DNA of 43,355 bases from Stemphylium vesicarium. Taxonomy: Eukaryota > Ascomycota > Dothideomycetes > Pleosporales > Pleosporaceae. The notes beneath the pieces were generated by a model. That model was not told the origin of the DNA, did not search any database, and was given only the letters and a program-made list of their open reading frames with translations. The DNA lies in contig QXCR01000200.1 in assembly GCA_004380135.1 (NCBI GenBank), positions 1 through 43,355 on the forward strand. The letters run 5' to 3'. Position 1 is the first letter of the stretch, and every line of letters starts with the position of its first letter. Made by a program: the position numbers and the translations under genes. This document shows, piece by piece, positions 12,161-23,266 of the stretch.

Positions 12161-13533
12161 CTACTGGATGGGTGCGCCAGACGCCGCCAAAGTGGCATAG
12201 AACAGCTTAGTCTGACCAGTAATTACCATGCGGCCTTCACCGGCAAACTGGAAGTTAGCCGCGGTCATTCCGGTGTAAATCTTGCCAATGAGCTTTCCAG
12301 CAGGGTTGAAAACCCAAACGCCATCGCCGCATCCAGCGTATACGCGACCCTTGGAGTCAGTGTGTACTCCTACAGAGATGTTAGCGACTGTACATCTCGC
12401 AATTTGGTTATCACAGTTCACATACCATCAGGGATGAACGCTGGGATGAAAGCGAAAGTCTGGCGATTGCCAAAAGTTCCCTCCTCCAAAACGTCATAAG
12501 AGTAAATGGATGCAGGAGCCGTCAAGTTAAGCCCGTAAAAGCCGCCAACGATACCGGTGTCCGCGACATAAGCCTTCTTGCCGTCAGGTGAGATCGTGAC
12601 GCCATTGGGGTGTCCAAAGCCATCAGCTACGACAGTAAGAGCACCGGTCTCGAAGTTGTAGCGGTACACTTGCTCTCTGAGACCGGGGTAAGGGCGGAAA
12701 TCCTGGAGGTATCCGTAAAGTGTGTCGGTGAAGTAGAGGTCGCCATTTGTGGGGCTAACGACAAGGTCGTTAAGCGAACTGAATTGGCGGCCGAAGTAGT
12801 TGTTGACAAGAGCTTTGCCCGTTAGCATTGCGCCATCGCCAACCTTGCTTTTTGTATAATAAGGTTTGCTTACTGGTAGTGTTGTAGGGTGGAAGAGGGT
12901 CCATGACGTAGAGTGCTGACGGCACCCTGTCGCCCTGACCCTCGCCGGCAAAGATGATCTTTCCCTTCCAGTTGGTACCGCCGTTAGGGTTGATGACCTG
13001 GGGGTTGGATGTGTTGACCATCGTCACAGGCGCAGCCTCGAGGCTTCCATTGCGCACCTTCTCAGCATCTGAGAGCGAGATCTTCTGGATAATGGAGGAC
13101 TTGTTCAATCCTGTGCCTGCGGCAGGCGCACCGGCATTTTGCACAAAGAAGACCTCCTCAGTAGGAGGGTACCATGTGACCGCCTCGTGGAAGATAGGGT
13201 CAGATTCTGAAGTTGCGATGGTAGTCAGAGACGGATGGTCGCCAATCACGTCGTAAAATTCGTCATCGTAAATGTGGAAGGGCTTCGCTGCGAGCGATTC
13301 CTCGGTCACACCAGGCCAGACAAACAGCTACACCATGGTTAGAACTTCCAAAGTAACGGTAACTTTGCAACATGATAACTTACGGTTGATGCATTAGCTT
13401 CGGAAGGCGGCGGCACAACTTCCAGTACATTGAAAGTCTTCTGGTCAATAATTTGCGCAGACTCAGGTACACTCTGCGCCAAAGCACGGCCAATGGCCGC
13501 GCCGACAGCGACGAAGGTCTTGGTGGAAGGCAT
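12161..13533 (-). CDS. SMP-30/gluconolactonase-like beta-propeller protein
   Basis: Four exons on the minus strand (13533-13384, 13327-12874, 12812-12426, 12369-12161; introns 56, 61 and 56 nt) give 399 aa. The second intron ends after GCTAACGGGCAAAG and restores the family block LVNNYFGRQFSSLNDLVVSP. Two SMP-30 signature blocks are intact: SLNDLVVSPTNGDLYFTD and HPNGVTISPDGKKAYVADT. These carry the Asn and Asp residues that bind the divalent metal in this family; the last exon adds IPDGVHTDSKGRVYAG. Members hydrolyse sugar lactones or other lactones. The N-terminus (FVAVGAAIGRALA) is a weak signal peptide, so the protein may be secreted. The substrate cannot be told from sequence. Confidence 0.88.
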
Positions 13534-15539
13534 TTTGAGTTTGAGCCGACCGACTGTGACTACCGAAAAGAAACGGGTTGCCTCAAGTTGAAGAAGTACC
13601 TCTACGGATAAACTCTTCACCGATCTGGGTACCTAGATAGGTAGGCAATTATATTGGCCACGGCGGTACCCATACTGCGGTGCTTTTCGTCATCCTGCTT
13701 CTCAAATTTGGGCCAAGTTCCGGCGGCATAACTTGGTGGAGAAGACCCGATGGCGCTCGCGCGTCGGATGAGTAGTCCTGCAAGGTTAGTAGACCGGTGA
13801 TGAGGCTTGACGCAATGACCCCACGGGGATGAACACCCCGCCTTACGATGGCACACCAGCTTTTACGCAACACAAGCTGATATGCGACTGCGAGAAGACC
13901 GGGAATTGCTCAGATTAATCGCTGTTTTGCTCCACATTCTGTTAAGAATTACATCCGTGGGGTGTAGCGGAGCCTAAATGGGCGCAGGTACTGTATGCAG
14001 CGCGTCGTATATATCCTTGCCTGCCGACGACTACCAAGCCGCGGTGTTTTCTTGGTCCGTGTCGCCCTACCGACTAGGGTCTTCACCCGCTCTCCATCAC
14101 CGAAGTCGTTGAAGCATTGATGTTATAGCGCAGGCGTTGGGTTCTCGAGTCAGTATAGACACTCCGAGAGCAGTATGGCCTTTAATTTGAAGTGCCTGGG
14201 GGCGGCCCAAGGTCAGATTTTGCCTCATGAGGAAGGCCGTTAGGTAAGAAGAGCATTGCCAGAGATTGAGGGAGGCAGCAAAAAGGAGGCAATGTGTTGG
14301 TTGTTGCTAAAGCTTGGATTTTACCTCGTCCCGATCTTCCTGGCCTGTGTACTGGGTTCTTCCTTCGCTGTTTTGAGTTGCGGACAGAGCCATCCCGAGC
14401 TAGGAAAGCTAATCGAGGAATAGATTAGCGTACCGCCTTATCGATAGTCTCCGCACAAGCTGGTCGACTCACGATCCCGGAGAGATACCTCCGCATTCGA
14501 GCATTAATCGGGCTTACGCAGATCTATTGTCGATCCCCTCGTCCCAGAACTCGCGATGAGATTCAAGTCCCCGCTCCACATATTTTACAAGCTTCTCGGC
14601 CAAGAGACAAAACACATGGGATCTTTCAAACGTAGAAGGGGTTTCGACCGATCGACGCCTTCGCATTCTGGGGTGGCGTATATGCTGGATAGACTATAAG
14701 TCGTGTTGCTTTTTCGGTGTCGCTCAGGTACGCTCGATGAAAAGCAATCCCCCAATGTTTGCAGTCTTGAAACCGCCACAATCCACACGCTAGCACTCCT
14801 TAAAGGCGCCTGTGAGCCTTGCAACCGCGCACGACAAAGATGACATCTTCCGGGAAGCCCAAACTCGGATCAAGAAAAAAAGCAGCGCCAGACTATGCCA
14901 TACCAGACATCTAAAAGGGCTCGACCAGATTACAACGATGGCCTTCTAGAGCTGCATGAGGCGGCGCGTAACTTCATGCTTGGATTGTGGCTTGAAGCTT
15001 CTGAGCAGTCCGATGAGATCCGGAAGAGCTGACTCATCGTCATAGCGTCTCCAAGTTGCGTCACGAAGAGAAGAGGGAATGATGAGAGGAACTGGTGCTA
15101 TGCAGTCTGTTGCAAGCGGCTGTTGCTCTCTGGTTGACTGTGCATCGCGCTCCCGCAAACTTGGACATCGTAGTTCTTCTGCGTCGTCGTCTTCCTCCTA
15201 GTCAGACTTCCGTCAGAGGAGAGCTGAAACAGAAACAAGAAGCTGATAGTCAAAAACGATCATGTCGGCATCTTGCCTACTGGGTGTCAATCGTGCCGCG
15301 AATGAAGGGATAGGTCGAAAGTGGAATATTACATTCATATTATTGAAAGCACGCACCCCTTTCAAACGAAAGAGGATGAACAGAATTCTTGCATTGGAAG
15401 CATAAGTATTAGAGAGACACCGATATCATCTATATCAACCTGGTCTCTTCTACAGCAATGGGTACCATCTTCCCAACCTCCATTTGTATCGCATATTAGC
15501 CCTTTCTTCTCAACTACCTTCCTTCCTTTTTCTCTTTCC
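13534..15539. other. Long intergenic region, possibly holding a decayed regulator relic
   Basis: About 2 kb with no intact gene. The first few hundred bases should be the promoter of the SMP-30-like gene. A short plus-strand frame around 14780-15032 contains a Cys-rich fragment resembling the start of a Zn2Cys6 finger (reported as a finding). Nothing else is recognisable. Confidence 0.45.
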
Positions 15540-17503
15540 CTACCAAGGTCGCACGTGTCTCGCAACAACGTACACAAAGAATATCAAGCAGATGGTCGGC
15601 AGCATCCACGAACTCTCCATGTACATCTTCTGTGCTGGCTTGCTGGTGTTAACCGGGCAGATCAGGCAGATAGTAAAGCCGCAGGTGACCTTGACGATGA
15701 GCCGGATGTACTCGAGGATGTGACGATGGTGTGTTGGCAACGATACAAAGGCAATGATCGCCATGAATGTGAGTGCCAAACCCGCCGAAAGGAACACATC
15801 GTCGAATACCAACTCGAAACGATCCTCATACGGCGACAGCAGCGTCAACTTGTCGAAAGTCTTTTTCTTGTCCTTGTCAATGCCCTTCTTGTCCGCTTTG
15901 GGTACCGAGATAGCAAGGCTGTCAAATATGTTCTGAATTGCCATGCTCTCCGCTGTGTTCAGACTGTCAGCGATAGCCTGACTTGCCGTTGTATTTGCCG
16001 GATCTTCTACTACGTGATCATATCCACTTTTTAAGATGGCCAGGCTCGTGTTCCATGTCTGCAGCGCCTTGCTCGCATCTACGCCCTTTGGAATCGTGTT
16101 CCACGCATATGTATCGATCTGATGGCGGAGCTCGGATGCGAAGGCCGTGCCGTTGGCGAAGGTACCGTTTAGCGAGTGAGCTTCTACAGTGCGAAAGCGT
16201 TGATCGACGCGATCCATGCGCATGAGCGCTACCACCCACATGACGAGGTAGGAGACGCTTTGTAGCACGAGGACCAGAGTGACGTGGAGGAAGAAGTGCA
16301 TCGAAGCCCACACTTGCTGCCTTATGGTGCCAAAATGCTCCAGATATACGATCGAAGTAAAGCATGTAGAGTAGGTCTGAAGCCCGTCAGTAACTAAGAG
16401 ATGGAAAAGATCATAGGTGTTGTAGCGACTTACATATAATCAACATCGATGCAACAATCTGCCCTGTAAGCTGGCTGTCAAACTGCGAACTGTTCTTAAC
16501 AATTTTCGAGATCGCTTTGCAGATGACGATGATACCTTCGCCTAGGATGATAAGGGTGAGTAGCGACATCCGTTGCACAATGTGCGTGCCTTTGAAAGAG
16601 ATGACGCGCCAGCAGCACGATATGCCCACCGTAACCACAATCTCCGCGATGCTGATGACATACCAGCCGACGTGGACGCGAGTATTAAACGGTTTGCAAG
16701 TCTGTGTCTCGATGTTGCAATTCTCTTGTGGCAGCGCAGCCGTAACGGTGCCATAGAGCAGTGCCGCCACCATTGTCGACGCGATAACAAGGGAAAGCGG
16801 GACGATAGTTTTCCTATGCTTGCGCACAAAGTACAACATCATGCTGTACTGCGCTGCTAGCACGAAGCGAGAGACTATGAGGATATAGGAAAGTACTTTG
16901 TGCTTTTGGAGCGAGTGCGTCGTTTTCCGGGCTCCCAGGCGGGTCCCACGACGGCGACACCGACCATGACACCGAAGTGGAGGGCCTTCGCGCATCGCTC
17001 GAAGATGCAGTCGGCGGCGAAACGCACATCGTAGAAAGAGTTTGAGTACCATGTGAGCCGGAAGAGGGATAAGAAACCGGTGTGCGCGCGAAGAGAAGCG
17101 GAGTCGTTGATCTCCTTGAGCGAGGTGAAGGTTGTCAAGTTGGCTACAAAGACTGGAAGAAGTAGGAGTTAGAGACGGGGTATGGGTAATGGAGAAAATA
17201 AGGAGGCTTACAAAGATCAAAGAAAAGTTCTTGAGTCGTTGCTTCAGAGTGGCGATGGAAAGCAGGCATATCGCGCAGTTCCTGAGCGCTTGCTTCGACC
17301 TCGGTGGTCAGACCATCTTCAGTATCCGTAGCCCAATTCGTCCCCTCGATGCCTGATTCGGTATTGGCATGGGATATCGGAGGGCTCATGCGGGTGTTGC
17401 CATGGTGATCATCGACGAGGGGAGAAGCGAAGAAAGTCAACGGCTTCTTCTCGTGGACGTGGGGCTGGTGGTGACGGTGGTGAAGGTGGTGATGATACGA
17501 CAT
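15540..17503 (-). CDS. LtrA-like multi-pass membrane protein, frame disturbed at two points
   Basis: Matches the low-temperature-requirement A (LtrA) family of membrane proteins of unknown function. Exon 1 is 17503-17212 and begins with a His-rich stretch (HHHLHHRHHQPHVH). Removing a 59-nt intron (17211-17153) creates the family block ELFFDLFFVANLTTFT. The next part has FYDVRFAADCIFER, then HFGVMVGVAVVGP. Near 16922-16936 homology jumps to another frame (HKVLSYILIVSRFVLAAQY) and continues through several helices to an intron at 16433-16377. After it, YLLYMLYFDRI and the following EHFGTIRQQVWASMHFF are again in different frames (near 16338-16350). The remainder, with a luminal loop and C-terminal helices, is open to the stop at 15540. 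Either two compensating indels or unusual splicing is needed (47-nt intron at the first point; TAG acceptor at 16394 at the second), so this may be a pseudogene. Confidence 0.65.
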
Positions 17504-17995
17504 CGTTTTGGCTGCTGAGGTACTCAATCCTCTATCGAGTCTATTTGGAGTCTTTAGGAGGCATATATAACAAGAAAAACTCTGCCTAAATTAGCAAAGA
17601 TGATCCTTCGAGGCTGTAAGCAACCCGGGCGCTTTATCACTCAGAGATATGTGATTGCGTAGTTGCTTGATTGTCCAAACAGACAAAGTAGCAAGTAAGT
17701 AAGTGTTGAAGAGATAGGGAGTAAGGTCGTCACTGTATGAACGTGCAATAGCTGTGTACGTTGAGTGGTGTATAACGGCAAACGAACGTATCGCGTGGTC
17801 TTGACTGTTAGCGATAACGGGTTTTCTTATCAAGTTCTTCGTTCATTTAAGAGCAGTGCCTATCTTCATCACGCATCTTCACCGCGTCTTCCATATCCGT
17901 GAGTTTAGATAACGAGGTAGCCAGTAGGGCGGGGATGACCTCGTGGGAGCTGGCATGACTTCTGATACAGTAGATTCGATACTAGTGACTTATAC
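17504..17995. other. Intergenic region, probable promoter of the LtrA-like gene
   Basis: About 490 bp between two minus-strand genes. It should carry the 5' leader and promoter of the LtrA-like gene at its left end and the 3' end downstream of nothing but spacer on its right; no further feature is recognisable. Confidence 0.5.
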
Positions 17996-19651
17996 TTACA
18001 AGAGCTTCATCTCGAAGCTCTTGACCATCAATTCACCACCCAACTTCTCCGTTGCGAAATTGAAGACACCAAAGCGGTATCCCGTGAAGAATTGCCAAGT
18101 GTTCGCCATATCGAACTCGGGGCCCAGCTGCGAGAACTCAGTGCCATCCGTACTATACCAGAAAGTGGTCTTCCTCACTTCGTTGGTATTCGAGAATGCT
18201 GGTGTAATATCCGACTCAATGCGCAGCCAGAGGTCCGTAACGTCAGCCCCGATAGCCGGGCCTGTAGCAGCAACCGATCCAGTGGATTTAGTGGTCCAAT
18301 CAGAGTTGAGCGCTAGACCGTCGACCATAACGAGTTTGTTTGTTGAGCCGTCCTTGTGGATACCAATATATGCTGCTGTATCGCGGAAGAGTACAGCACC
18401 AGCACGGTCGCCGCTCGTTAGCTTACTGATATCGAGTCTAAAGGTACCCGAAGACTTTGGTCCTATGATGCGGTGTGTGAGAGTGTTACGCGCATTATAG
18501 AGATCCTCGGTAACAGTTGCGGTTTGAAGCTCGAGGCCACCCTCACCGCCCGCAAAGCTCCACTTGGTGTTGTCAGGGTTGTGGTTCCATTCCCACTCAT
18601 CGCTTAAGGATGTGCCAGTGAACTCGTCGTGGCCAGTGAGTGGAGGCACAGTCTTGTCTGTCGAGACTGGTACAGGATATGTCTTGCCCCACGCGCCATC
18701 GACTCTCACGACCTCCGGCCATCCGTCTTCTGTCCACGTCAAAGGTGCAACGACAGGGATGCGTCCGCCGGGATATGAGTCCATGAAAGCAACATAGTAC
18801 CAGTTCCCATCTTTGGTATCAACTACGCCTCCCTGATGACTGTTTCCTGCGTTCGGAAGAGGTCCGGCGATGCTGTCGACCAGGATTCGCGCCTGGTAAG
18901 GGCCCCAAGGGCTGTCCGACTTCAGGACCCATTCATCATCGGCTGGCTTGGTTGCGAAGATGTAGTAAGTTCCATTGATCTTGTACATACGCGAGCCCTC
19001 AAGGTAGAGGCCATCTGGGTCTTCATAAACTTGCTGACTTCGGACTTCCGCAGTGCCCTCTGCATTGAGCTGGGCGACTTTGATCTGGTATTTGTCATAT
19101 ACCATATACATCGTGTCATCGTCGTCGATGAATACTCCGTTGTCGTAGTAGCACTTTGGGAGTGTGCCAGCGGATGTCCAGTTCCAGCTCGATACTTCGC
19201 CATTGTTGGCTGCCGCGTTCGTCCCGTCGGCTGTCCATATATACGTTTGCCCCGTTGACTGAATGCACCCGTACCACAGGAATTTGTCGGTCGACTCTCG
19301 GTACCTGAGCGTGCTAGCCCAAATGCCTTCGACGTAAGCGCGATCGGATGGATCTTCGAGGTTGTATTGCGAGCCGAAGTTTAGTGTTGGTACGCTGTGG
19401 GATACCGGGGTCCAGTTGACGAGGTCATAAGACTTCAGTACAGGAGCGCCGGGCGAGAAAGCAAAAGTGGATGAAGAGTAATAAAAGACATCGCCCACCC
19501 GGAACACATCAAGATCTGGATAGTCTTCCCATATGACTGGGTTGTCGAAGGTCTCAGCCCGGCTTGCCAGTGCGTGTTTGCCGTTCAACGGGCTGGCAAT
19601 AGACGTGCCCGGTAGCAAAGAAACAAGTGCGGATGCTGCGAGAATGCGCAT
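17996..19651 (-). CDS. Secreted glycoside hydrolase family 43 enzyme
   Basis: An intronless gene of 551 aa. A signal peptide (residues 1-19, ending SIAS) is followed by a five-bladed GH43 propeller to about residue 340, then a C-terminal beta-sandwich of the kind found after GH43 xylosidases. The three catalytic positions are visible: D46 (general base, in DYPDLDVFRVGD), D170 (pKa modulator, in CYYDNGVFIDDDD) and E218 (general acid, in YLEGSRMYKINGTYYIF). The segment NSHQGGVVDTKDGNWYYVAF is also typical. GH43 enzymes release arabinose, xylose or galactose from plant cell-wall polysaccharides; the domain order suggests a beta-xylosidase or alpha-L-arabinofuranosidase. The enzyme should act outside the cell. 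Nothing appears broken. Confidence 0.92.
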   Translation of the reverse strand: MRILAASALVSLLPGTSIASPLNGKHALASRAETFDNPVIWEDYPDLDVFRVGDVFYYSSSTFAFSPGAPVLKSYDLVNWTPVSHSVPTLNFGSQYNLEDPSDRAYVEGIWASTLRYRESTDKFLWYGCIQSTGQTYIWTADGTNAAANNGEVSSWNWTSAGTLPKCYYDNGVFIDDDDTMYMVYDKYQIKVAQLNAEGTAEVRSQQVYEDPDGLYLEGSRMYKINGTYYIFATKPADDEWVLKSDSPWGPYQARILVDSIAGPLPNAGNSHQGGVVDTKDGNWYYVAFMDSYPGGRIPVVAPLTWTEDGWPEVVRVDGAWGKTYPVPVSTDKTVPPLTGHDEFTGTSLSDEWEWNHNPDNTKWSFAGGEGGLELQTATVTEDLYNARNTLTHRIIGPKSSGTFRLDISKLTSGDRAGAVLFRDTAAYIGIHKDGSTNKLVMVDGLALNSDWTTKSTGSVAATGPAIGADVTDLWLRIESDITPAFSNTNEVRKTTFWYSTDGTEFSQLGPEFDMANTWQFFTGYRFGVFNFATEKLGGELMVKSFEMKLL

Positions 19652-20761
19652 TATGTCGGATGAAGTGGGAGATATCGCTACACGCGCAAGAGACGCAGAT
19701 TTAGGTCATCATGCGAGCTTTATGTGACCGTCCCCGGTTACTGGTAGATGTATGTCATAGCTGGGGAACCCGGTCTGCAGCAGACACGCCTGTCGATTAC
19801 CCCACCTAGCGCTCACAAAGAAATCAGTAGTATAACCAAGTCCTGCAGTCAAATGGAAAACACGGGGTAGTCGCCGCTACGGGTATGGGGTTGACAGACC
19901 GGCTCTACAAGAGCTCTTCGTCATTGGTGCAGCCCGGGCTGAATTTCTCCGACTGGGGTGATGCCGAGGCCGATCGTCAGCGTCATTGCCGGTGGTTATG
20001 CGCAAATTCATCATCCATCTGTTTTACCGGATCTAGCATCTACGAAGCGTCGAAGAGGCGATGTTAGAAATGAGATGAGAGCGTTGAAGGAAATGAGTAG
20101 GGCAGAAAGAGATGCGGCTCGGATCTATACGGAAAGTGTGGTCTGTGCTCAAACTGTGCTTTGCCCGCATCACCCGATTTTTGACCCCCACCTCAACCTC
20201 TACATGGTCGACGAGGATCGCTGCTTCTTCTTGCTCGTAATTTTACCAGAATATCATCGCATTCTGTACAGCATCATTGAAGCTTCGAAAAAATTCTAAG
20301 CGTCGTGACACGCTCCCCTATGTTGTTCGTTCGACAAGAATGTTTCGTCTACCCACCAAGGATTGGCTGCGCTGTTGCGTGACTTGAAACAATTGGCTCG
20401 TATTCGCAACGAAACTCCAATTAGGATGCACAGAAGGGCCGTATTCTTGTAGGCGGGGTAGATTCGCTGAGAGCGAACTGCGCTCTAAGTGTGCGTTCGA
20501 AATTAACAATACCTAGCTCCAAATATGTGCGATACGCTTGCCGGGCTGAAGCAGCTCGTGTAAGTGGAACGTTGTAGGTACGTCTGAGAGGATAGGGTAG
20601 CGCGTTTGCTCAAGAACAGGGATCCGAATCTGACGATGAAAACAAGAGTGTGTTAGGAATTTTAAATCTAAACGAAATATGACTACATTCTTTGGCGATA
20701 CAAAGGGAAGTGTTACACAGGCTAGGCTCTCGGATACTAACACGAGTTCCCCATATTATGA
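19652..20761. other. Intergenic region between the GH43 gene and the ABC transporter remnant
   Basis: About 1.1 kb. The left side should hold the GH43 promoter. A plus-strand frame at 19961-20299 (about 112 aa, basic and hydrophilic) is open but has no recognisable domain, so I do not call it a gene. Confidence 0.5.
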
Positions 20762-22896
20762 TCACTTCTTCCTTCCACTCGCCAAACGCACCTTCACCGA
20801 CTTCGTGAGCCCAGCCAGCCCAGGACAGGAGTAAACGTATAAGCCACAGGCGAAGGCGAAAACGTTGAACACGATATAGGCGATTAGGAAACCAAAATTC
20901 CTCCAGCGCTTGTCGTAATACATGTTCAAAGCGGCCAGGTACACATTCGCGATTGCGTATTGACAAAATTGGCAGTTCTGAGTTGCGCTCGGGCTATACA
21001 AACTCGCCATGCTAGCATTCGCAAAGGCGCCCGCAAATTGGCCGCAGGTCTGGCCGTCGGGTGGCTGGAAGATGTTGATCTCAGCTTGGGCGCACTGAAA
21101 AGTTACGCCCTGGGTACCGGTAGACATCATGGTGGAGATGAGCCATGCGAGAGGACTGACGTAGTAGGCGAAGTGCCAGAATCCGACTAGTTGTCGAAGA
21201 GGCTGGAGCACTCCGCTGAAAGCAAGAATGAACGTGTAAAACAAGATGGTCAGCATGGCAGCTGTCTCGGCATTGGGCGCGATCACGGTAATAGCCTGCG
21301 AAAAGGTTGCGTGGTAGATCTGATAGACGGAGAAGACAAGATACATGAAAGCACCTCGACCGTCAGATATGTCGCACCACCAGCTTACGGGGAAGTACCA
21401 GCAAACAAAACATAGACTGGAAACGACGAGATTGAACGGAATCTCTACCAGCACGTTCGCGATAACGAAGACGCTCCAGTGATACATGTTGGAATGCGTT
21501 TCGCGGACGTCATAGACCTTGCGGAGTTCGATCAGACGGGGTTGTACAAGGACCATCAAGATGAGGCAAAGCAGCAGTATCATGAAGACTGAAAACACCT
21601 TGTTCTGGAGTCCTTGGACCGAATTAGAATCTTTGTAGAATGTGAAGCCCATAAAGAGCCCTCCAATAACGTTGATGGCAAGCTTGCTATTGATGTATCC
21701 AGGAGAGCACCATTGCTGAACGAAGAGTCGCTTTTGAACGAGGAGGTATTGGTACAGCCATGATGTCGTAAATTGGTGAGTCGGCGATCCTGGAGTCTGG
21801 TTTGAGGAGCTACTTTGCGACTCAAAGTGATGCGCTCTTTTACAACAGCGCGTTCAGACGAGGTTGCCCAGACGGAAGACCAGTCGAGCGTTGCATGTCC
21901 TGTTGCGCCCGCACCAATCTGTTCGAGGATATACTCGACCGGATTGGCACCTTCCGGACAACTAGGTGCACCATAGCTCGTGAAATATTCGAGAACTGTT
22001 TGGGAATCCAACCCTAGATCTCCAAAGTAAACAGTTTTCGCACCACAAGCGAGCAACAATAGTCGGTCAAACTGGTTGATCAGGGTCGCGGAAGGCTGGT
22101 AGATGGTACAGAGAATTGCCTGACCCGCATCTGCAAGATCGCGAGTTAATTTGACAATAGACCACGCCGATTGCGAATCAAGCCCGGACGTTGGCTCATC
22201 GACAAAGATGAGGAGAGATGGGCGCGCGACAAGCTCAAGTCCGATTGTGGTACGCTTCCTCTTCTCTGCACTGAGATCCTTTCCCGGATATCCAACTATG
22301 GCCTCGGCGTAGTCTTCTAACCCAAGAATCGCTATAACTTTCTCGACATACGCATACTTCTCGTCGAGGGGCACCTCGTGCTGTTGACGGAGAGGCGCGG
22401 AAAATCGCAAGGCCTCACGGATCGTCATCTCGGTCATGTGGATGTCTTGTTGTTGTACGTAACCAGTGCGTCGTTGGAAAGAGTCGTCTAGGGGCACGCC
22501 ATTGATTGTGGGATCACCGGTCACGATGCCAACTTCACCAACACGTTGGGCGAGAAAGTAGAGTAACGTCGTTTTTCCAGCACCAGAAGCTCCCATAAGT
22601 GCTGTCAGCGTGCCTGGCTCAACGAAACCCTCAACGTCGGATAGTAGTCTTCTCGCAGTTCCTTTGATGTTGATGTCGTAGTTCAGCTGCTTCCACGAGA
22701 AGACATCCCTGCCGCCCTCAATATTTGGGGCTTTTTCCCTGGCAATGGCCTTCTCAACGGATCCAGACGCGTCGGATTCACCGCTTTCTTCCTCCCTAGA
22801 TTTGGATGCATTCAGAGATGCGCCTTTTCGAAAGACCATCTGGGATGAACATGCATTGTTCGACTGATTGAATTCGGTAATGGCGGCATAGTGCAT
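20762..22896 (-). CDS. C-terminal half of a PDR-type (ABCG) ABC transporter, truncated
   Basis: Encodes only the second half of a full-size PDR pump: nucleotide-binding domain 2 then membrane domain 2. Visible motifs are Walker A (GASGAGKTT), the signature region LSAEKRKRTTIG, Walker B with D-loop (LLIFVDEPTSGLDSQS), and the TMD2 blocks QYLLVQKRLFVQQWC and FMGFTFYKDSNSVQGLQNK. The first in-frame ATG is at 22896. The ATP-binding part and the membrane part are in different frames; either a 1-nt indel or a 47-nt intron (21843-21797, GTAAAA...CAG, in phase) joins them, giving about 695 aa. NBD1 and most of TMD1, expected to the right, are absent, and the few TMD1-end residues before the ATG contain stops. 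Full-size relatives export toxic compounds at the plasma membrane. The product here is probably non-functional. Confidence 0.75.
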
Positions 22897-23190
22897 GGTG
22901 AAAGCAAGAAAGAACGCGATTGATATCCCAAGGTTCCGCCACACATGGTTTTAGGAATAGCTCAATGATAAGGCGATATAGTCATCTCCGGATACAGGTG
23001 GCTCCTCTGGTCTAGCACCGACTGTCGCGCAAACTTGATTCCACGGACTTACGTCTTCGCATCCAGGGCCAGATGGCACCAGCTGTTCACAAGGTGCTTA
23101 TCGTCCATGGAACTCAATAGCCATCAAGGCCTCGATGGTGTAGTAGATGGGGTTGATGTAAGATATCCACTTGAACCAGCATCATGCGTA
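22897..23190 (-). pseudogene. Relic of the TMD1 end of the PDR transporter, with in-frame stops
   Basis: Reading leftward in the same frame as the ABC gene gives clear PDR linker sequence: a block with FKWISYINPIYYTIEALMAI, then CEQLVPSGPGCEDV and PVSGDDYIALSLSYS just before HVWRNLGIS. Three in-frame stops interrupt it: TGA at 23182-23184, TAA at 23098-23100 and TAA at 22951-22953. Recognisable homology ends near 23185, with no trace of the rest of TMD1 or NBD1. It is therefore a decayed fragment directly continuous with the ABC gene. Confidence 0.8.
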
Positions 23191-23266
23191 CGGCTCGGAC
23201 GGCCTTGGAGCTCACAAAATACATCGATGTGCAGCACTATACGCCAATCTGGTAGGATGAACGCGC

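Noticed and set aside
19961..20299. Plus-strand frame of about 112 aa, basic and hydrophilic
   Set aside because: Open, but no homology recognised, no leader or intron structure; left as intergenic.
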